The notes under the pieces were generated by a model. That model ran no database searches. It was given only the letters and a program-made list of their open reading frames with translations, and was not told the origin of the DNA. Both the position numbers and the translations under genes were made by a program. 64,000 nucleotides of DNA from NCBI RefSeq assembly GCF_000173075.1, contig NZ_ABVL01000013.1, positions 148,192 through 212,191 of the forward strand, given 5' to 3'. This stretch comes from Chthoniobacter flavus Ellin428 (GTDB lineage: Bacteria > Verrucomicrobiota > Verrucomicrobiia > Chthoniobacterales > Chthoniobacteraceae). Below are positions 33,941 through 45,364 of this stretch, piece by piece; the first letter of the stretch is position 1; every line of letters starts with the position of its first letter.

Positions 33941-34313
33941 GGAGGCTGGGAGTAAGCTATGCCAAACCGGCCTCCACGAGTGCCTGCCGTGCCGCGATCA
34001 CCTCGCCCTGAGGCGTCGCCGATCTGCGGTCTGGACATCGCCAAAGCCAGCGGCGCCAAGGTGCTGGTCCGTGCTCCCAAGCCCGGCGAGGCGGATTGTT
34101 TCTACGCGTGGCAGCAGGGAGTCATCGTCCTGAGCCAGGACGTCGCGCTCGGCACGGACATCGGGTCACTGATCGCGGCGTCGGAAGAGGCCGCGCACCC
34201 ACCACCAGCCGAAGTGGTTGCACGCCCTGCGGTTCCTATCCCCCGCGCGCTGGTTCGCCGAGGCGGATGCTTTCCTGAGAATCAAACGCGCCTTCGGGCT
34301 GAATTGCTAAAAT

Positions 34314-34583
34314 ATGAAAACAGTAACCGTAACTTGCGATATCTGCGCAAAGCCTGTCACGGAAGACGACATGCAGCCGGTCAAGGTCGTGACTCGGAGT
34401 CCATACAAGAGGCTGCAAATTGAGTTTCTAGTTAGCCTACTACCGGTGCAGTTCGATATGAATACGGCGAGAGAATGGAAGCTTTCCGAGGACGAAATGT
34501 CGAATGCCCATATCTGCACGGACTGCGTCTGCGAGGCGGCGGCGAAACGCGTGAAAGAAAAACCAAAGGCTCGGAAGAAATGA
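34314..34583 (+). CDS. Small CxxC protein, 89 aa
   Basis: MKTVTVTCDICAKPVTEDDMQPVKVV begins with a CxxC knuckle and AHICTDCVCEAAAKRVK supplies a second, which together suit a zinc ribbon. The end is basic (KEKPKARKK). Its stop overlaps the ATG of the next gene (ATGA at 34580), so the two form a small operon. Such small zinc proteins are common among phage early genes. Confidence 0.6.
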   Translation: MKTVTVTCDICAKPVTEDDMQPVKVVTRSPYKRLQIEFLVSLLPVQFDMNTAREWKLSEDEMSNAHICTDCVCEAAAKRVKEKPKARKK

Positions 34584-34801
34584 GCGAAATCCTCGAAGGC
34601 GACGAATGGAAACATCAACCTCCGGACTCCACTGCGGCGGCGCCGGCGCCCGGGCACTTTATCCTGCACAGCCGGGCCGAGCAACAAGCCTGGCTGGATG
34701 ACTTATATCTCCGCGGCCAAATCAGCCTCAAGGTATGGCGCTTCCAGTTCGACCTGCTGAGCCTGAAAAACGCCGACGGCAGCTTACCCCCGCTCGAGTG
34801 A
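34580..34801 (+). CDS. Small hypothetical protein, 73 aa
   Basis: It is translationally coupled to the preceding CxxC gene. The sequence MSEILEGDEWKHQPPDST...HFILHSRAEQQAWLDDLYLRGQISLKVWRFQFDLLSL has a helix-rich C-terminal half. The family is unknown. It is followed 12 bases later by the alpha-3 MITE. Confidence 0.55.
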   Translation: MSEILEGDEWKHQPPDSTAAAPAPGHFILHSRAEQQAWLDDLYLRGQISLKVWRFQFDLLSLKNADGSLPPLE

Positions 34802-34813
34802 GCTCCGCCCAGC

Positions 34814-35039
34814 CTTAGGCATGACCCACATCTTTGCACGGTATTTGCGCATCGACACAGATGGAGCTCCTGGGAGCGGCGACTTTCCAGTCGCCGACCG
34901 AACAAGCGCGCGAAGCGCCGTCTTGAGGGCGTCGCTCCGCGACGCAGGGTCTTTTCTAGAAAGTCGCCCCTCCCAGTGGTCACCGTCGAATTCCTCGCGG
35001 TCCCTAAAAATCGACAAAAAAGATGTGGGCAATGCTTAG
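34814..35039. mobile_element. MITE-like element alpha-3
   Basis: The left end is CTTAGGCATGACCCACATCT and the right end AGATGTGGGCAATGCTTAG, with the full alpha payload between. Both sides share CCCAGCC at the junctions, seven of nine bases of a probable target duplication. Confidence 0.85.
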
Positions 35040-35088
35040 ACCCAGCCCGCGCACCCCACCCGTGACCCGACCTTAATCCACCGATCGC

Positions 35089-35412
35089 ATGAGACCCACG
35101 AAACACGAAACCCTGACCGGCCGCAAACCCATCCGCGTGAGCGAATTTGACCTGCCGACGAAAGCCCAGGCGCGGCAACTCGACGCGTGGCTGAACGGCC
35201 ATCTGGAGAGCAGCGCACTGCCGAAGAAAAACAACATCGAAGAGCGCAAACGAAAGAACCGCGCCCGGACCCGGGCGTCCCGCCGCTCCATCCGCTGGCA
35301 ACAAGAACACCGCGAAGCCTACAACGCCCGGATGCGGGCGTACCGGAAGAGGAGGCGGCTGGGGGAGAAGGCGGAGAGGGTCGGCGTGGGTGGGGGGAGG
35401 GTAGTTACGTGA
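35089..35412 (+). CDS. Basic hypothetical protein, 107 aa
   Basis: The product is strongly basic (KKNNIEERKRKNRARTRASRRSIRWQQEHREAYNARMRAYRKRRRL) with a KPIRVSEFDLPTKAQARQLDAWLNGHL N-terminal part. The long Arg/Lys helix suggests nucleic-acid binding. It lies in the accessory region upstream of the portal-like gene. The last 15 residues (GEKAERVGVGGGRVVT) are low complexity. Confidence 0.5.
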   Translation: MRPTKHETLTGRKPIRVSEFDLPTKAQARQLDAWLNGHLESSALPKKNNIEERKRKNRARTRASRRSIRWQQEHREAYNARMRAYRKRRRLGEKAERVGVGGGRVVT

Positions 35413-35477
35413 AGAGGTTTGGCCTTGGGAAAAAATGATATCACCCGACAGCGGTCATGGACGCAGCTCTCTCGTTT

Positions 35478-36424
35478 CTCTCGCTCCGCTCGAGTTTGGG
35501 AACGAGAGGGATCTTTACCTGCATCTCAGTGGCGTCGATCGAGTTGAGTTGGCGAAGCGGCAGACTGTCCCGGAGGGACAACGGAATTTAGCCGGTGCGC
35601 AAGCCTGTGAGCTTCAGGCGAACAGGCGTGGCCACCGGAACTGCGTCCCTCCACGGACCCGCCCTGGAGGGGCGGAGGAATCTCCCGCGAGCGAAGGGTT
35701 CCCGCGCCGCCTCCGGGGCGCATCCGTGTGGGGGCGTGTTCCGGGGGTGTCGCTCGCAAGCTCGCTGTACCCCCGGCTAAATTCCTTTGTCCCTCCGGGA
35801 CAGCTTGCCTCTTCACCGCAATGACTCGGACGCGTCCGGAAAGACGTGGGTAACAATCAGTTCATAGAGCGCGGGTACCGCGGTGAGGCGTTGCGACCTT
35901 CGCGCGCCGGAGCGTTAGAGCATTTCTCTCTCGTTCCCAAAGTTAGCGAAGCTTCGCTCATTGTTGGTGGTCCGGGCCGGACGGGCGACTGCCGTCGCCA
36001 CCCTGCGGGCAGACTGCGTTTGACCTCTCGCTCCGCTCGAGTTTGGGAACGAGAGGGATCTTTACCTGCATCTCAGTGGCGTCGATCGGGTTGAGTTGGC
36101 GAAGCGGCAGACTGTCCCGGAGGGACATTGGAATTTAGCCGGTGCGCAAGCCTGTGAGCTTCAGGCGAACAGGCGTGGCCACCGGAACTGCGTCCCTCCA
36201 CGGACCCGCCCTGGAGGGGCGGAGGAATCTCCCACGAGCGAAGCGTTCCCGCGCCACCTCCGGGGCGCATTCGTGTTGGGGGCGTGTTCCGGGGGTGTCG
36301 CTCGCAAGCTCGCTTTACCCCCGGCTAAATTCCTTTGTCCCTCCGGGACACCTGCCTCTTTGCAGCAACGACTCGGACGCGTCCGGAAAGACGTGGGTAA
36401 CGATCAGTTCATAGAGCGCTGGTA
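35478..36424. repeat. Pair of about 395-bp direct repeats (35478-35872 and 36025-36419)
   Basis: Both units start CTCTCGCTCCGCTCGAG and end GTTCATAGAGCGC, and they are offset by exactly 547 bases with only scattered substitutions. Each holds GGCAGACTGTCCCGGAGGGAC, CTCCACGGACCCGCCCTGG and GGCTAAATTCCTTTGTCCC segments. The 35928-36055 piece between them (GGTCCGGGCCGGACGGGCG, CACCCTGCGGGCAGA) recurs at 60090-60212. No gene is visible between 35413 and 36835. Confidence 0.8.
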
Positions 36425-36622
36425 CAGGGGCACGGAGTCGAAAGCCGAGCTTGCGAGACGCCTATGGGACTGGGGGCAAACCCCGCCGCTTTACCAAAGA
36501 TCATCGCTGGTTGTTCGTCCGGGTTTGCCCCGCAGTCCCATAGGCGCCTCGCTGGTTGTTCGCCCGGGTTCTTCGACTGCGTTCCGGTCGTTACACTCCC
36601 TCCACTCCGCTCAGAATGACAC
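36425..36622. repeat. Dispersed inverted-repeat element, family D (copy 2)
   Basis: It contains GGCACGGAGTCGAAAG and GAGACGCCTATGGGACTG, with the complement of the latter about 90 bases on, giving a hairpin. It ends CTCCGCTCAGAATGACA. Its left terminus is missing compared with 39617-39848. Confidence 0.65.
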
Positions 36623-36683
36623 GCGGGGAGGGCGGTTTCTCTCGTGCCAAAATCGAGTTTGGACTCGAGGACAAAACGTCTGA

Positions 36684-36779
36684 TTCTTAATCTTAATCTT
36701 AATCTTAATCTTAATCCCATCAGGTAACGAGGGAGGATTAAGGATTAAGGATCAAGGATTAAGGATTAAGGATTAAGGA
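36684..36779. repeat. Two facing microsatellites: (CTTAAT)n and (GGATTAA)n
   Basis: Five or six TCTTAA units (36684-36716) face about six AAGGATT units (36735-36779). The two could base-pair as an imperfect hairpin directly upstream of the portal-like gene and its CTTGACC motif. Confidence 0.8.
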
Positions 36780-36798
36780 AAGGATCAGCAGAAAATGT

Positions 36799-36832
36799 CT
36801 TGACCCTCGCGCGGCAGGGAGCAACGGCGCGG
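36799..36832 (+). promoter_or_regulatory. Recurrent CTTGACCCTC...GAGCAACG motif, copy 1
   Basis: CTTGACCCTC, seven variable bases, then AGGGAGCAACGGCG ends 4 bases before the portal-like ATG 36836. Related copies are at 43372, 45327 and 50486, all on the plus strand and ahead of phage-like genes. TTGACC could be a -35 box, but no TATAAT-like -10 follows, so the role is open. Confidence 0.55.
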
Positions 36833-36835
36833 GGT

Positions 36836-39535
36836 ATGTTGACTATTGGTGAGTCTGCTTCTCCTAATCCGGCTGTGCCGGCGGCGTCTGATCCTGATCC
36901 TTATGCGGGGACTCCGCTGCAGGGTGGGGACGGTGCGCGCCCGGAAGATTCCGATGCTTTTGCGGAGGAGGCGCTGGGGATTGATCCGCGGCGGTTGCTG
37001 GAGATCACCCGCGATGTGTGTGTGCTCATCGGCGAGTATCGGACGGAGATGGGGCTGGAGTATGGGAATCCGGAGCCGCGCTGGGGGTCTTGGGCGTGGT
37101 GGCGGCGGATTGCCCGCAGTGAGTATGCGGGGCGGTTTGCGCATCGCTATCTGACGGGTTATGGCGGGGTGTTTGATGCGCCGGGGGGGAATCTTTCGCT
37201 GGGGGTGCCGGCGCGGTTTGTGGCCACGCGCGCGGCGGGGCATGCGGATAATCTCGTGGGGACGGATCCGTTTGTGGCGGCGATGCCGACGGATATCAGT
37301 AACAAGGGCGAGGCGGCGTTGAGCCGTGAGGTGGAGGAGAAGCTGCAGGAGGAACTAACCCGGAGTAACATCCGCGGGGTGGTGCGCGAGGCGATCCGGG
37401 TGGCTTTGACGGAGAATGATTCGGTGATCAAGCTGACCTGGGTGACGCAGAAGGCGCAGCGGCCGGAGTTGCGGCCGGTGGCGGTGTATGTGGAGAGCGG
37501 GGCGCGGAGATCGGAGATGGGAGATGGGAGATCGACTTCCGATGGTGGCGCGATGGCGGATGGCGGTGCGATCACTGATGGCAGTGCGGCTTCCGATGGT
37601 GGCGCGACGCCTGATGGCAATGCGACTTCCGATGGTAGTGCGATGGCCGATGGTGGCGGGATGGGTAACGGCAGTACGACGCCTGGTGGGTTCGATCCGG
37701 TTGCTTTGCTGGCGGGGATGGATGCGGAGGCGATGGGGGCCGCTAATGCGGCGGCGCGGGCGGCGGCGGAGCCGTTGCGGACGCCGAAGGGGGATTTCAT
37801 TTTTCAGCACGATGATATCGTGCTTTGTCTCGCGGCGACGAATACCGGCGAGTTTCAGGCGCTTTATGCGCCGGGCGATCCGGTGCCGGAGGGGCAGTAT
37901 GTGCAGGCGCGGTTGAAGAAGGAGCCGGCGTTTGTCTTTGATCCGGCGACGATGTTAGGGCCGGATAGCAAACCGGTTTTTCAGACGGTGCCGGGGTTGA
38001 TCGGGACGGACACGATTCAGGATTGCCTGGTGGGCGCGGGGCTGCAGGTGGAGGATTTTTTGTATGACATCAAGCAGCCGAAGCTGATGGACAGCCCGCT
38101 GCAGGTCCACGTCTACGACGATGAGCTCGATCGGGTGCTGGCGGCCTACGGGCATTCCAGCGATCCGGCGGAGAAATATGCGCCGCTGAAGGCGGGGCTG
38201 AATTTTCCGGCGCCGGAGGAGGATTCGCCGAAGAGCGGGGCGAGCATGCCGAAGCGCGAGCACGGCGAGTATTATAACACGCAGGGCAGCTCGATTCGCC
38301 GCAAGTGCAATGTGCACGAATGTTATTACCGGGTGCGGCTCCATCCGGATGATGCCAACGAGACGTGGCTTTTCCTGGTGCTCGATTACGCGCGGCAGGT
38401 GCCGCTGCATGCGGAGTATCTGGGTAACATGCGGATGAAGAGTCCGCCGTTCCGCATCCTGCGCGGGCTGGAGAGTGTGCCGTCGCGGGCTTATGGCGTG
38501 GGGATTTATCAGAAATTCCACGAGCGCAATCTGGCGGTGGATTACTGGTTCAACCGCGCGAAGCTGAAGACGACGAAGAACGCCAGCGCGGATTTCATGA
38601 AGGTGGACGCCTTCATCGAGGCCCAGGATGCGCAGGAGTTTCGCATGGGCGGGACGGAGATTTACCGGGTGAAAAGCGAGCTGAACGATCGGCCGCTGGG
38701 GCCCAGCAACCCGGTGATCTGGCGGGAGAATTTGCACGATCAAAACCAACTGGAATGGGAGATGATCCAGAAGATCATCCAGACGGGGCAGATCGAGTTT
38801 GGTATCGCGGACATCGGGCAGTTGCAGGATGAAGGCGCGCAGATTGCCAAGGACGCGACGGCGACGGCGACGCGCAATGTGGAGCGCACGGGGAATACTT
38901 TGCAGCGCGCGACGGAGAACATGATGGCCGAGGATCTGACCGGGCTGTGTGAGCTGGCGATCGATTTGATTTTGGAAAACGCGGACCTGGAGACGCTGCG
39001 GTTTTCGCCGGGCGGGCAGTTGCTCGCCGGGTTGAATCGCGATGAGATTCGCGATCTGCCGCGGCAGGTGCGGCTGTTGCTGACCAAGGCGCGGAGCAGT
39101 GAGTCGCTGGCGAATAATCAGCAGGCGGTGGCGATGATCCAGCAGTACGACGCGATGCGTCCGAGTATGCAGAAGCAGGTGCGCTTCGCGTTCATCGCGA
39201 TGCTGCGCAGTCTCGATGTGCAGGATGCGGATGACATTCTCGTCGAGCCGTCGGATGAAGAGATTCAGGCCGAAGGGCAACAGCGGCCGCCGCCGCCGAA
39301 TCCGCATCTCGGAGAGAGCATTGGGATCAAGCTGGCGGACCTTTTGCCGAGTGAGCAGGCTCAGGCGTTGCAGCAGATTGGGATTCAGGCGGATCCGCAG
39401 CGGGGGCAGGGGGGAGGGCAGTCGGGGCAGTCGCAGCAGTCGGCGCAGCAAGGCGCGCAGCAATCAACGTCGATGGCACCGATGACACCGATGACATCAC
39501 CGCAGGTCCTGCCAAACCCTTCCGCCGCGGCGTAG
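36836..39535 (+). CDS. Phage portal-like protein, 899 aa
   Basis: The length, the acidic N-terminus and the central body resemble large portal proteins of podovirus type that form the DNA-entry ring. The body includes RNIRGVVREAIRVALTENDSVIKLTW, a GIYQKFHERNLAVDYWFNRAKLKTTKNASADFMKVDA stretch and NQLEWEMIQKIIQTGQIEFGIADIGQL. The Gln/Pro-rich C-terminus is typical of scaffolding-contact tails. Residues about 222-270 hold a low-complexity insertion of ADGGA/SDGSA units, probably a surface loop. Start ATG 36836 follows the recurrent motif. I see no terminase next to it. Portal is inferred from pattern and position, not from a diagnostic motif. Confidence 0.55.
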   Translation: MLTIGESASPNPAVPAASDPDPYAGTPLQGGDGARPEDSDAFAEEALGIDPRRLLEITRDVCVLIGEYRTEMGLEYGNPEPRWGSWAWWRRIARSEYAGRFAHRYLTGYGGVFDAPGGNLSLGVPARFVATRAAGHADNLVGTDPFVAAMPTDISNKGEAALSREVEEKLQEELTRSNIRGVVREAIRVALTENDSVIKLTWVTQKAQRPELRPVAVYVESGARRSEMGDGRSTSDGGAMADGGAITDGSAASDGGATPDGNATSDGSAMADGGGMGNGSTTPGGFDPVALLAGMDAEAMGAANAAARAAAEPLRTPKGDFIFQHDDIVLCLAATNTGEFQALYAPGDPVPEGQYVQARLKKEPAFVFDPATMLGPDSKPVFQTVPGLIGTDTIQDCLVGAGLQVEDFLYDIKQPKLMDSPLQVHVYDDELDRVLAAYGHSSDPAEKYAPLKAGLNFPAPEEDSPKSGASMPKREHGEYYNTQGSSIRRKCNVHECYYRVRLHPDDANETWLFLVLDYARQVPLHAEYLGNMRMKSPPFRILRGLESVPSRAYGVGIYQKFHERNLAVDYWFNRAKLKTTKNASADFMKVDAFIEAQDAQEFRMGGTEIYRVKSELNDRPLGPSNPVIWRENLHDQNQLEWEMIQKIIQTGQIEFGIADIGQLQDEGAQIAKDATATATRNVERTGNTLQRATENMMAEDLTGLCELAIDLILENADLETLRFSPGGQLLAGLNRDEIRDLPRQVRLLLTKARSSESLANNQQAVAMIQQYDAMRPSMQKQVRFAFIAMLRSLDVQDADDILVEPSDEEIQAEGQQRPPPPNPHLGESIGIKLADLLPSEQAQALQQIGIQADPQRGQGGGQSGQSQQSAQQGAQQSTSMAPMTPMTSPQVLPNPSAAA

Positions 39536-39616
39536 AGCCAGGTTATGTACTTTTTCGAAAGCGATGCTATAGGATATCCGGTCGCGGCTGCCTTGCGAGG
39601 CCGCTCTCTCCCCGCG

Positions 39617-39848
39617 GTCATTCTGAGCGGAGTGCCCCGGAGGCCAGGCGGCGGGGCACGCAGTCGAAAGCCGAGTCCGCGAGACGCCTATGGGACTGTG
39701 GGGCAAACCCGGTCGAACAACCAGCGAGACGTCTCTGGAACGGCGTGGCAAACGCAACCGAAGAACCAGCGAGAATCGCACGTCAGCGGCGGGGGCCTTC
39801 GACTGCGCGCTCCCCACTGGCCCACGAGCGCTCCGCTCAGGATGACAC
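39617..39848. repeat. Dispersed inverted-repeat element, family D (copy 3)
   Basis: The left end GGTCATTCTGAGCGGAGTG and right end CTCCGCTCAGGATGACACC are inverted. The inside includes GGGGCACGCAGTCGAAAG and GAGACGCCTATGGGACTG, shared with 36425-36622. The rest of 39536-40063 shows no gene. Confidence 0.75.
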
Positions 39849-40063
39849 CGTGGGGGGAGACGCTATCCCTTCGCCAAAACAGAATTGCCCAAGATGTGTA
39901 TAAAGATCAGGTCGCAGGCCGCCGCTACAGCGGAGAGGCGCTGCGCGCGGGGGGTAGCCATCGCGCTCGGAGATCGCGATCCACCAGTACTGCTTCCGCG
40001 TCTTATCTCGGCTTCTCGTTTTTCGACTGACCGGTTCTGAAGTTATCTGACCCACCCTGACTT

Positions 40064-40396
40064 ATGCCCGACGCCGATGCCCTTCTCATGCAGGCCCAGC
40101 AGGCCCAGCGGATCATCGTGGAGACGCAGGCGGCCGAGGATGCCCGGCTGGAATACACCAAGCATGCCAACACCGCCGGCCGTCTTTATCGGCTGAAGAC
40201 CAATGACGACTTCATCTGGTTCCTCCAGGAGTTCGTGGAGCCGTTGATCGAGGCGGAGGACAAGATTCTCAATGACCTCGAGACGCCCACCGCCCGGCGC
40301 GACATCGCCTGCCAGCGCAAGCACATCGCCCGGGTCATCCGCGGTCTCGCGGAAGCCAAACACACCGAATTTCTCGCCAAAGCCAATCCCAACTAA
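40064..40396 (+). CDS. Phage-region helical protein, 110 aa
   Basis: An almost entirely helical protein (ADALLMQAQQAQRIIVETQAAEDARLEYTKHANTAGRLYRLKTNDDFIWFLQEFVEPLIEAEDKILNDL...). It lies 15 bases upstream of the large 863-aa structural-like gene and probably shares its transcript. It could be a head-completion or chaperone protein; there is no motif to decide. Confidence 0.6.
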   Translation: MPDADALLMQAQQAQRIIVETQAAEDARLEYTKHANTAGRLYRLKTNDDFIWFLQEFVEPLIEAEDKILNDLETPTARRDIACQRKHIARVIRGLAEAKHTEFLAKANPN

Positions 40397-40411
40397 TCAA
40401 CCGAAAATCCC

Positions 40412-43027
<2,616 letters not shown>

Positions 43028-43064
43028 ACCGCCACCGGCCCGTAGTGCCACCGGCGCTGCCGCC

Positions 43065-43277
43065 TCGGCATTACCCACGTTTAGACGTCGAAGGGGATGG
43101 CGCCACTGGGAGCGGCGACTTCCTAGTCGCTGACCGAAAAACCGATGCGCGTAGCGCCTCTCTTTGAGGGCGTCGCTCCGCGACGCAGGGTTTTTTCTAA
43201 GAAGTCGCACCTCCCAGTGAGCTACGGCCGTATTACCCTAGTCCTAAATCCGAGAAAAGATGTGCGTTATGCTGAGG
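43065..43277. mobile_element. MITE-like element alpha-4 (diverged)
   Basis: The left end CTCGGCATTACCCACGT and right end AGATGTGCGTTATGCTGAG enclose the alpha payload (GGGAGCGGCGACTTCCTAGTCGC, CGTCGCTCCGCGACGCAGGG). Flanks GCTGCCGC and GCTGCAGC agree at seven of eight positions, probably an eroded target duplication. Confidence 0.7.
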
Positions 43278-43371
43278 CTGCAGCGCCGAGGCGGCGGAGG
43301 GGAATAGTGGCAGGTCGGCGGACGGGCGAGCCGCACTCCCAAACGCCAGCGTTGATCGAGCGTCTTTTCGT

Positions 43372-43405
43372 CTTGACCCTCGCCACGTCGGCAGCAACGC
43401 CGTGA
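43372..43405 (+). promoter_or_regulatory. Recurrent CTTGACCCTC...CAGCAACG motif, copy 2
   Basis: CTTGACCCTC, seven bases, then CGGCAGCAACGCCGTG. It is followed by about 135 bases (GGCCAGCCATTCTATCTTTC and so on) that recur after copy 3 at 50486, up to the ATG of a homologous gene. Probably an ancient duplicated leader. Confidence 0.5.
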
Positions 43406-43540
43406 CTGATGGCCAGCCATTCTATCTTTCGCGCTTTCTCCTTCGACGGCCCGCCAGGCGGCCGCCGACTTCCACTATCCCGGCGACGCGCGGTAGCTAT
43501 CCTGGTCGCGATTACTCCACCCCACTTATATCTCTAACCT

Positions 43541-43837
43541 ATGGGCGAACGACTTGCAGGGTACGATGTCAGCATTTTCGGGCGGCGGCGGGAACTGGCC
43601 GCGCAGCCGGTCATCGTGGCCAACGGATTTTCCGGCGGCGACTTTATCGCCGATACGGATACGCATACCGGTAACTGGACGGTCATCGACGTGGTGACGG
43701 ATGTCGTCTTCGATGCGGTCACGTGTAATATCCCCGGGCTGGAGGCCTCGGGGGCCACCATTCCCGCGGGGAAACAGCTCTTCGGCAGCTTCACCCTCAT
43801 CACGCTGGGCAGCGGCTCGGTCATCGCCTACCAATGA
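43541..43837 (+). CDS. Phage-region structural-like protein, 98 aa (MGERLAG family, copy 1)
   Basis: It begins MGERLAGYDVSIFGRRREL. The gene at 50652-51122 begins MGERLAGFTASIFGRMREL, and both are preceded by a similar roughly 165-bp leader. The remainder is beta-rich (VTDVVFDAVTCNIPGLEASGATIPAGKQLFGSFTLITLGSGSVIAYQ), like small head- or tail-decoration proteins. Its stop overlaps the next ATG (43834). Confidence 0.6.
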   Translation: MGERLAGYDVSIFGRRRELAAQPVIVANGFSGGDFIADTDTHTGNWTVIDVVTDVVFDAVTCNIPGLEASGATIPAGKQLFGSFTLITLGSGSVIAYQ

Positions 43838-44973
43838 TCCTCGTCGCCACACCCGTGCTGGGATGTTATCGGCCGCGGCTCGTTCCGGGGCCGCCGCCGG
43901 TTTATACTAACACGGCGTTTCTTTCGAACACCGGCGATGATGGGACGGCCGGGTTCAACAATCCCGAGCAACCCTACGCCACCCTCGCCGCGGCGGTCTC
44001 CGCGCTCGCCGCCGGTTTCCCGGGAAGCCCGGTGGTGCTGGGCTTTACCCAGACTTATAACCTGGCGGACTCGGACACGCCGGACGTCTCGCAATACGAT
44101 AACCTCCTCGCCACGGGGCTAACTCTGCAGGGGTATCATGCCGGCAGCCCGACGACGGTTACGGGTAACTTCCCATTTGGCAGCCAGGCCAATGCGAATT
44201 TAACACTGACTCATGTGGCCGTGGCGGTCGTCATCAAAGCGGAGCAGAGCGGAGGATCGGGCGCCCAGAGCGCGGGGCAGATCACGGGGAAGAACGCGAC
44301 CATCGGCAGTTTGGCCGTGAACGGTGGTTCCGGCGATGGGGGGAGCCCGGGCACGGACGGCGATTTTGAGATGGGCGGGAACGGAGACCCCGGCTCGGAT
44401 GGCTCGCCGCCCTCGGATGGCTCGCCGGCTAGCGCGGTGACGATCGTCGGTGGCACCGGCGGCGCCGGCACGGATGGCAAACGAGCCTGGGACGTGACCC
44501 TGCGCGGCACGCTGCATGTCGCGAACGTCTCCGCGGTAGGCGGCAGCGGGGGTGTCGGCGGGACCGGTGGAGGCGGCGGTTCCGGGCAAGGTGGCACGGG
44601 AGGCGCGGGAGGCAACGCCATCGATGACGGCGCCGGCCACGCCTTCGATGGCGGTAATGGCGGGGACGGCGGCAGCGTGACTGCCAACGGCGGCAGCGGC
44701 GGCACCGGAGGCAATGGCGGTGATGGTGGCGTCATCTACTATGAGGCCGGTGTTTTGGTGGGTAGTTACTCCGTCGACGGAGGGGCCGGAGGTTTCGGCG
44801 GCAATGGCGGTTCCGGGGGTGGCGCCGAAGTCGGCGGCGGAGGCATGGGAGGGGTGGGGGTGAACGGCGGCGCCTCTGGCAACAGCGGAGCCCCGGGTAA
44901 CTCGTTTACGAGTGCCGGTTTTCCCGGCGCCGGCGGCAACCATGGAGCTGCTGGTACGGTGGAACTAATCTAA
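43834..44973 (+). CDS. Glycine-rich fibre/adhesin-like protein, 379 aa
   Basis: After a roughly 140-residue N-terminal domain (YTNTAFLSNTGDDGTAGFNNPEQPYATLAAAVSAL resembles the start of right-handed beta-helix repeats), residues 150-375 are about half glycine in GGxGG and GGAGG units. This recalls phage glycine-rich tail-tip adhesins and polyglycine-II sandwich domains. The start overlaps the upstream gene by four bases (ATGA). It is likely a receptor-binding or structural fibre protein. Confidence 0.65.
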   Translation: MILVATPVLGCYRPRLVPGPPPVYTNTAFLSNTGDDGTAGFNNPEQPYATLAAAVSALAAGFPGSPVVLGFTQTYNLADSDTPDVSQYDNLLATGLTLQGYHAGSPTTVTGNFPFGSQANANLTLTHVAVAVVIKAEQSGGSGAQSAGQITGKNATIGSLAVNGGSGDGGSPGTDGDFEMGGNGDPGSDGSPPSDGSPASAVTIVGGTGGAGTDGKRAWDVTLRGTLHVANVSAVGGSGGVGGTGGGGGSGQGGTGGAGGNAIDDGAGHAFDGGNGGDGGSVTANGGSGGTGGNGGDGGVIYYEAGVLVGSYSVDGGAGGFGGNGGSGGGAEVGGGGMGGVGVNGGASGNSGAPGNSFTSAGFPGAGGNHGAAGTVELI

Positions 44974-45326
44974 CACATTCATTTGATAACTCTCGCTCCG
45001 CTCGGTTGCCCTCCTCTTCCTCGGCCCTCTGCGTTCTCCGCGGTGCTACCCGAAAAGTGGACGCAGCTTGCGTAAATGTTTTACCGCGAATGGACGCCAA
45101 TGAACGCGAATAGAGGAGAAAGATGAATGCGTTTCTGATTCGCGCTCATTAGCGTCCATTCGCGTTTTTTTTACTCCACGAGCCCATCTCCGCTTCTTCT
45201 CTGCGCCTCTGCGGCCTCTGCGTTCAAAAAATTCTTTGGTTGCGGTTCGGCCGCGCTGTGTTCTCTGCGTATAGATTAGCCGTGGCGACCGTGTTGTTTA
45301 AAATTCCCTAACTCCATGCTTTCGCG
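44974..45326. repeat. Repeat nest (families A and G) before the polyvalent-protein gene
   Basis: It contains GCTACCCGAAAAGTGGACGC, the CGCGAATGGACGCC palindrome, CTGCGCCTCTGCGGCCTCTG and GGTTGCGGTTCGGCCGCGCTG, in the order found at 18609-18801. It has no ORF. Confidence 0.65.
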
Positions 45327-45361
45327 CTTGACCTCCAGAAGCTGGGGCGCAACGGGCGCGG
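45327..45361 (+). promoter_or_regulatory. Recurrent CTTGACC...GCAACG motif, copy 3
   Basis: CTTGACCTCC, eight bases, then GGGGCGCAACGGGCGCGG ends a few bases before ATG 45365, the same spacing as in front of the portal-like gene. Confidence 0.5.
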
Positions 45362-45364
45362 GGG

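Noticed and set aside
33959..34423. 154-aa ORF with GLDIAKASGAKVLVRAPKPGEADCFYAWQQGVIVLSQDV
   Set aside because: Part looks protein-like, but the frame switches to another (WLHALRFLSPARWFAEADAFLRIKRAFG) after about 34190; a decayed gene that cannot be named or bounded.
37955..39463. 502-aa minus-strand frame opposite the portal-like gene
   Set aside because: Leu/Arg/His-rich shadow of a high-GC coding sequence.
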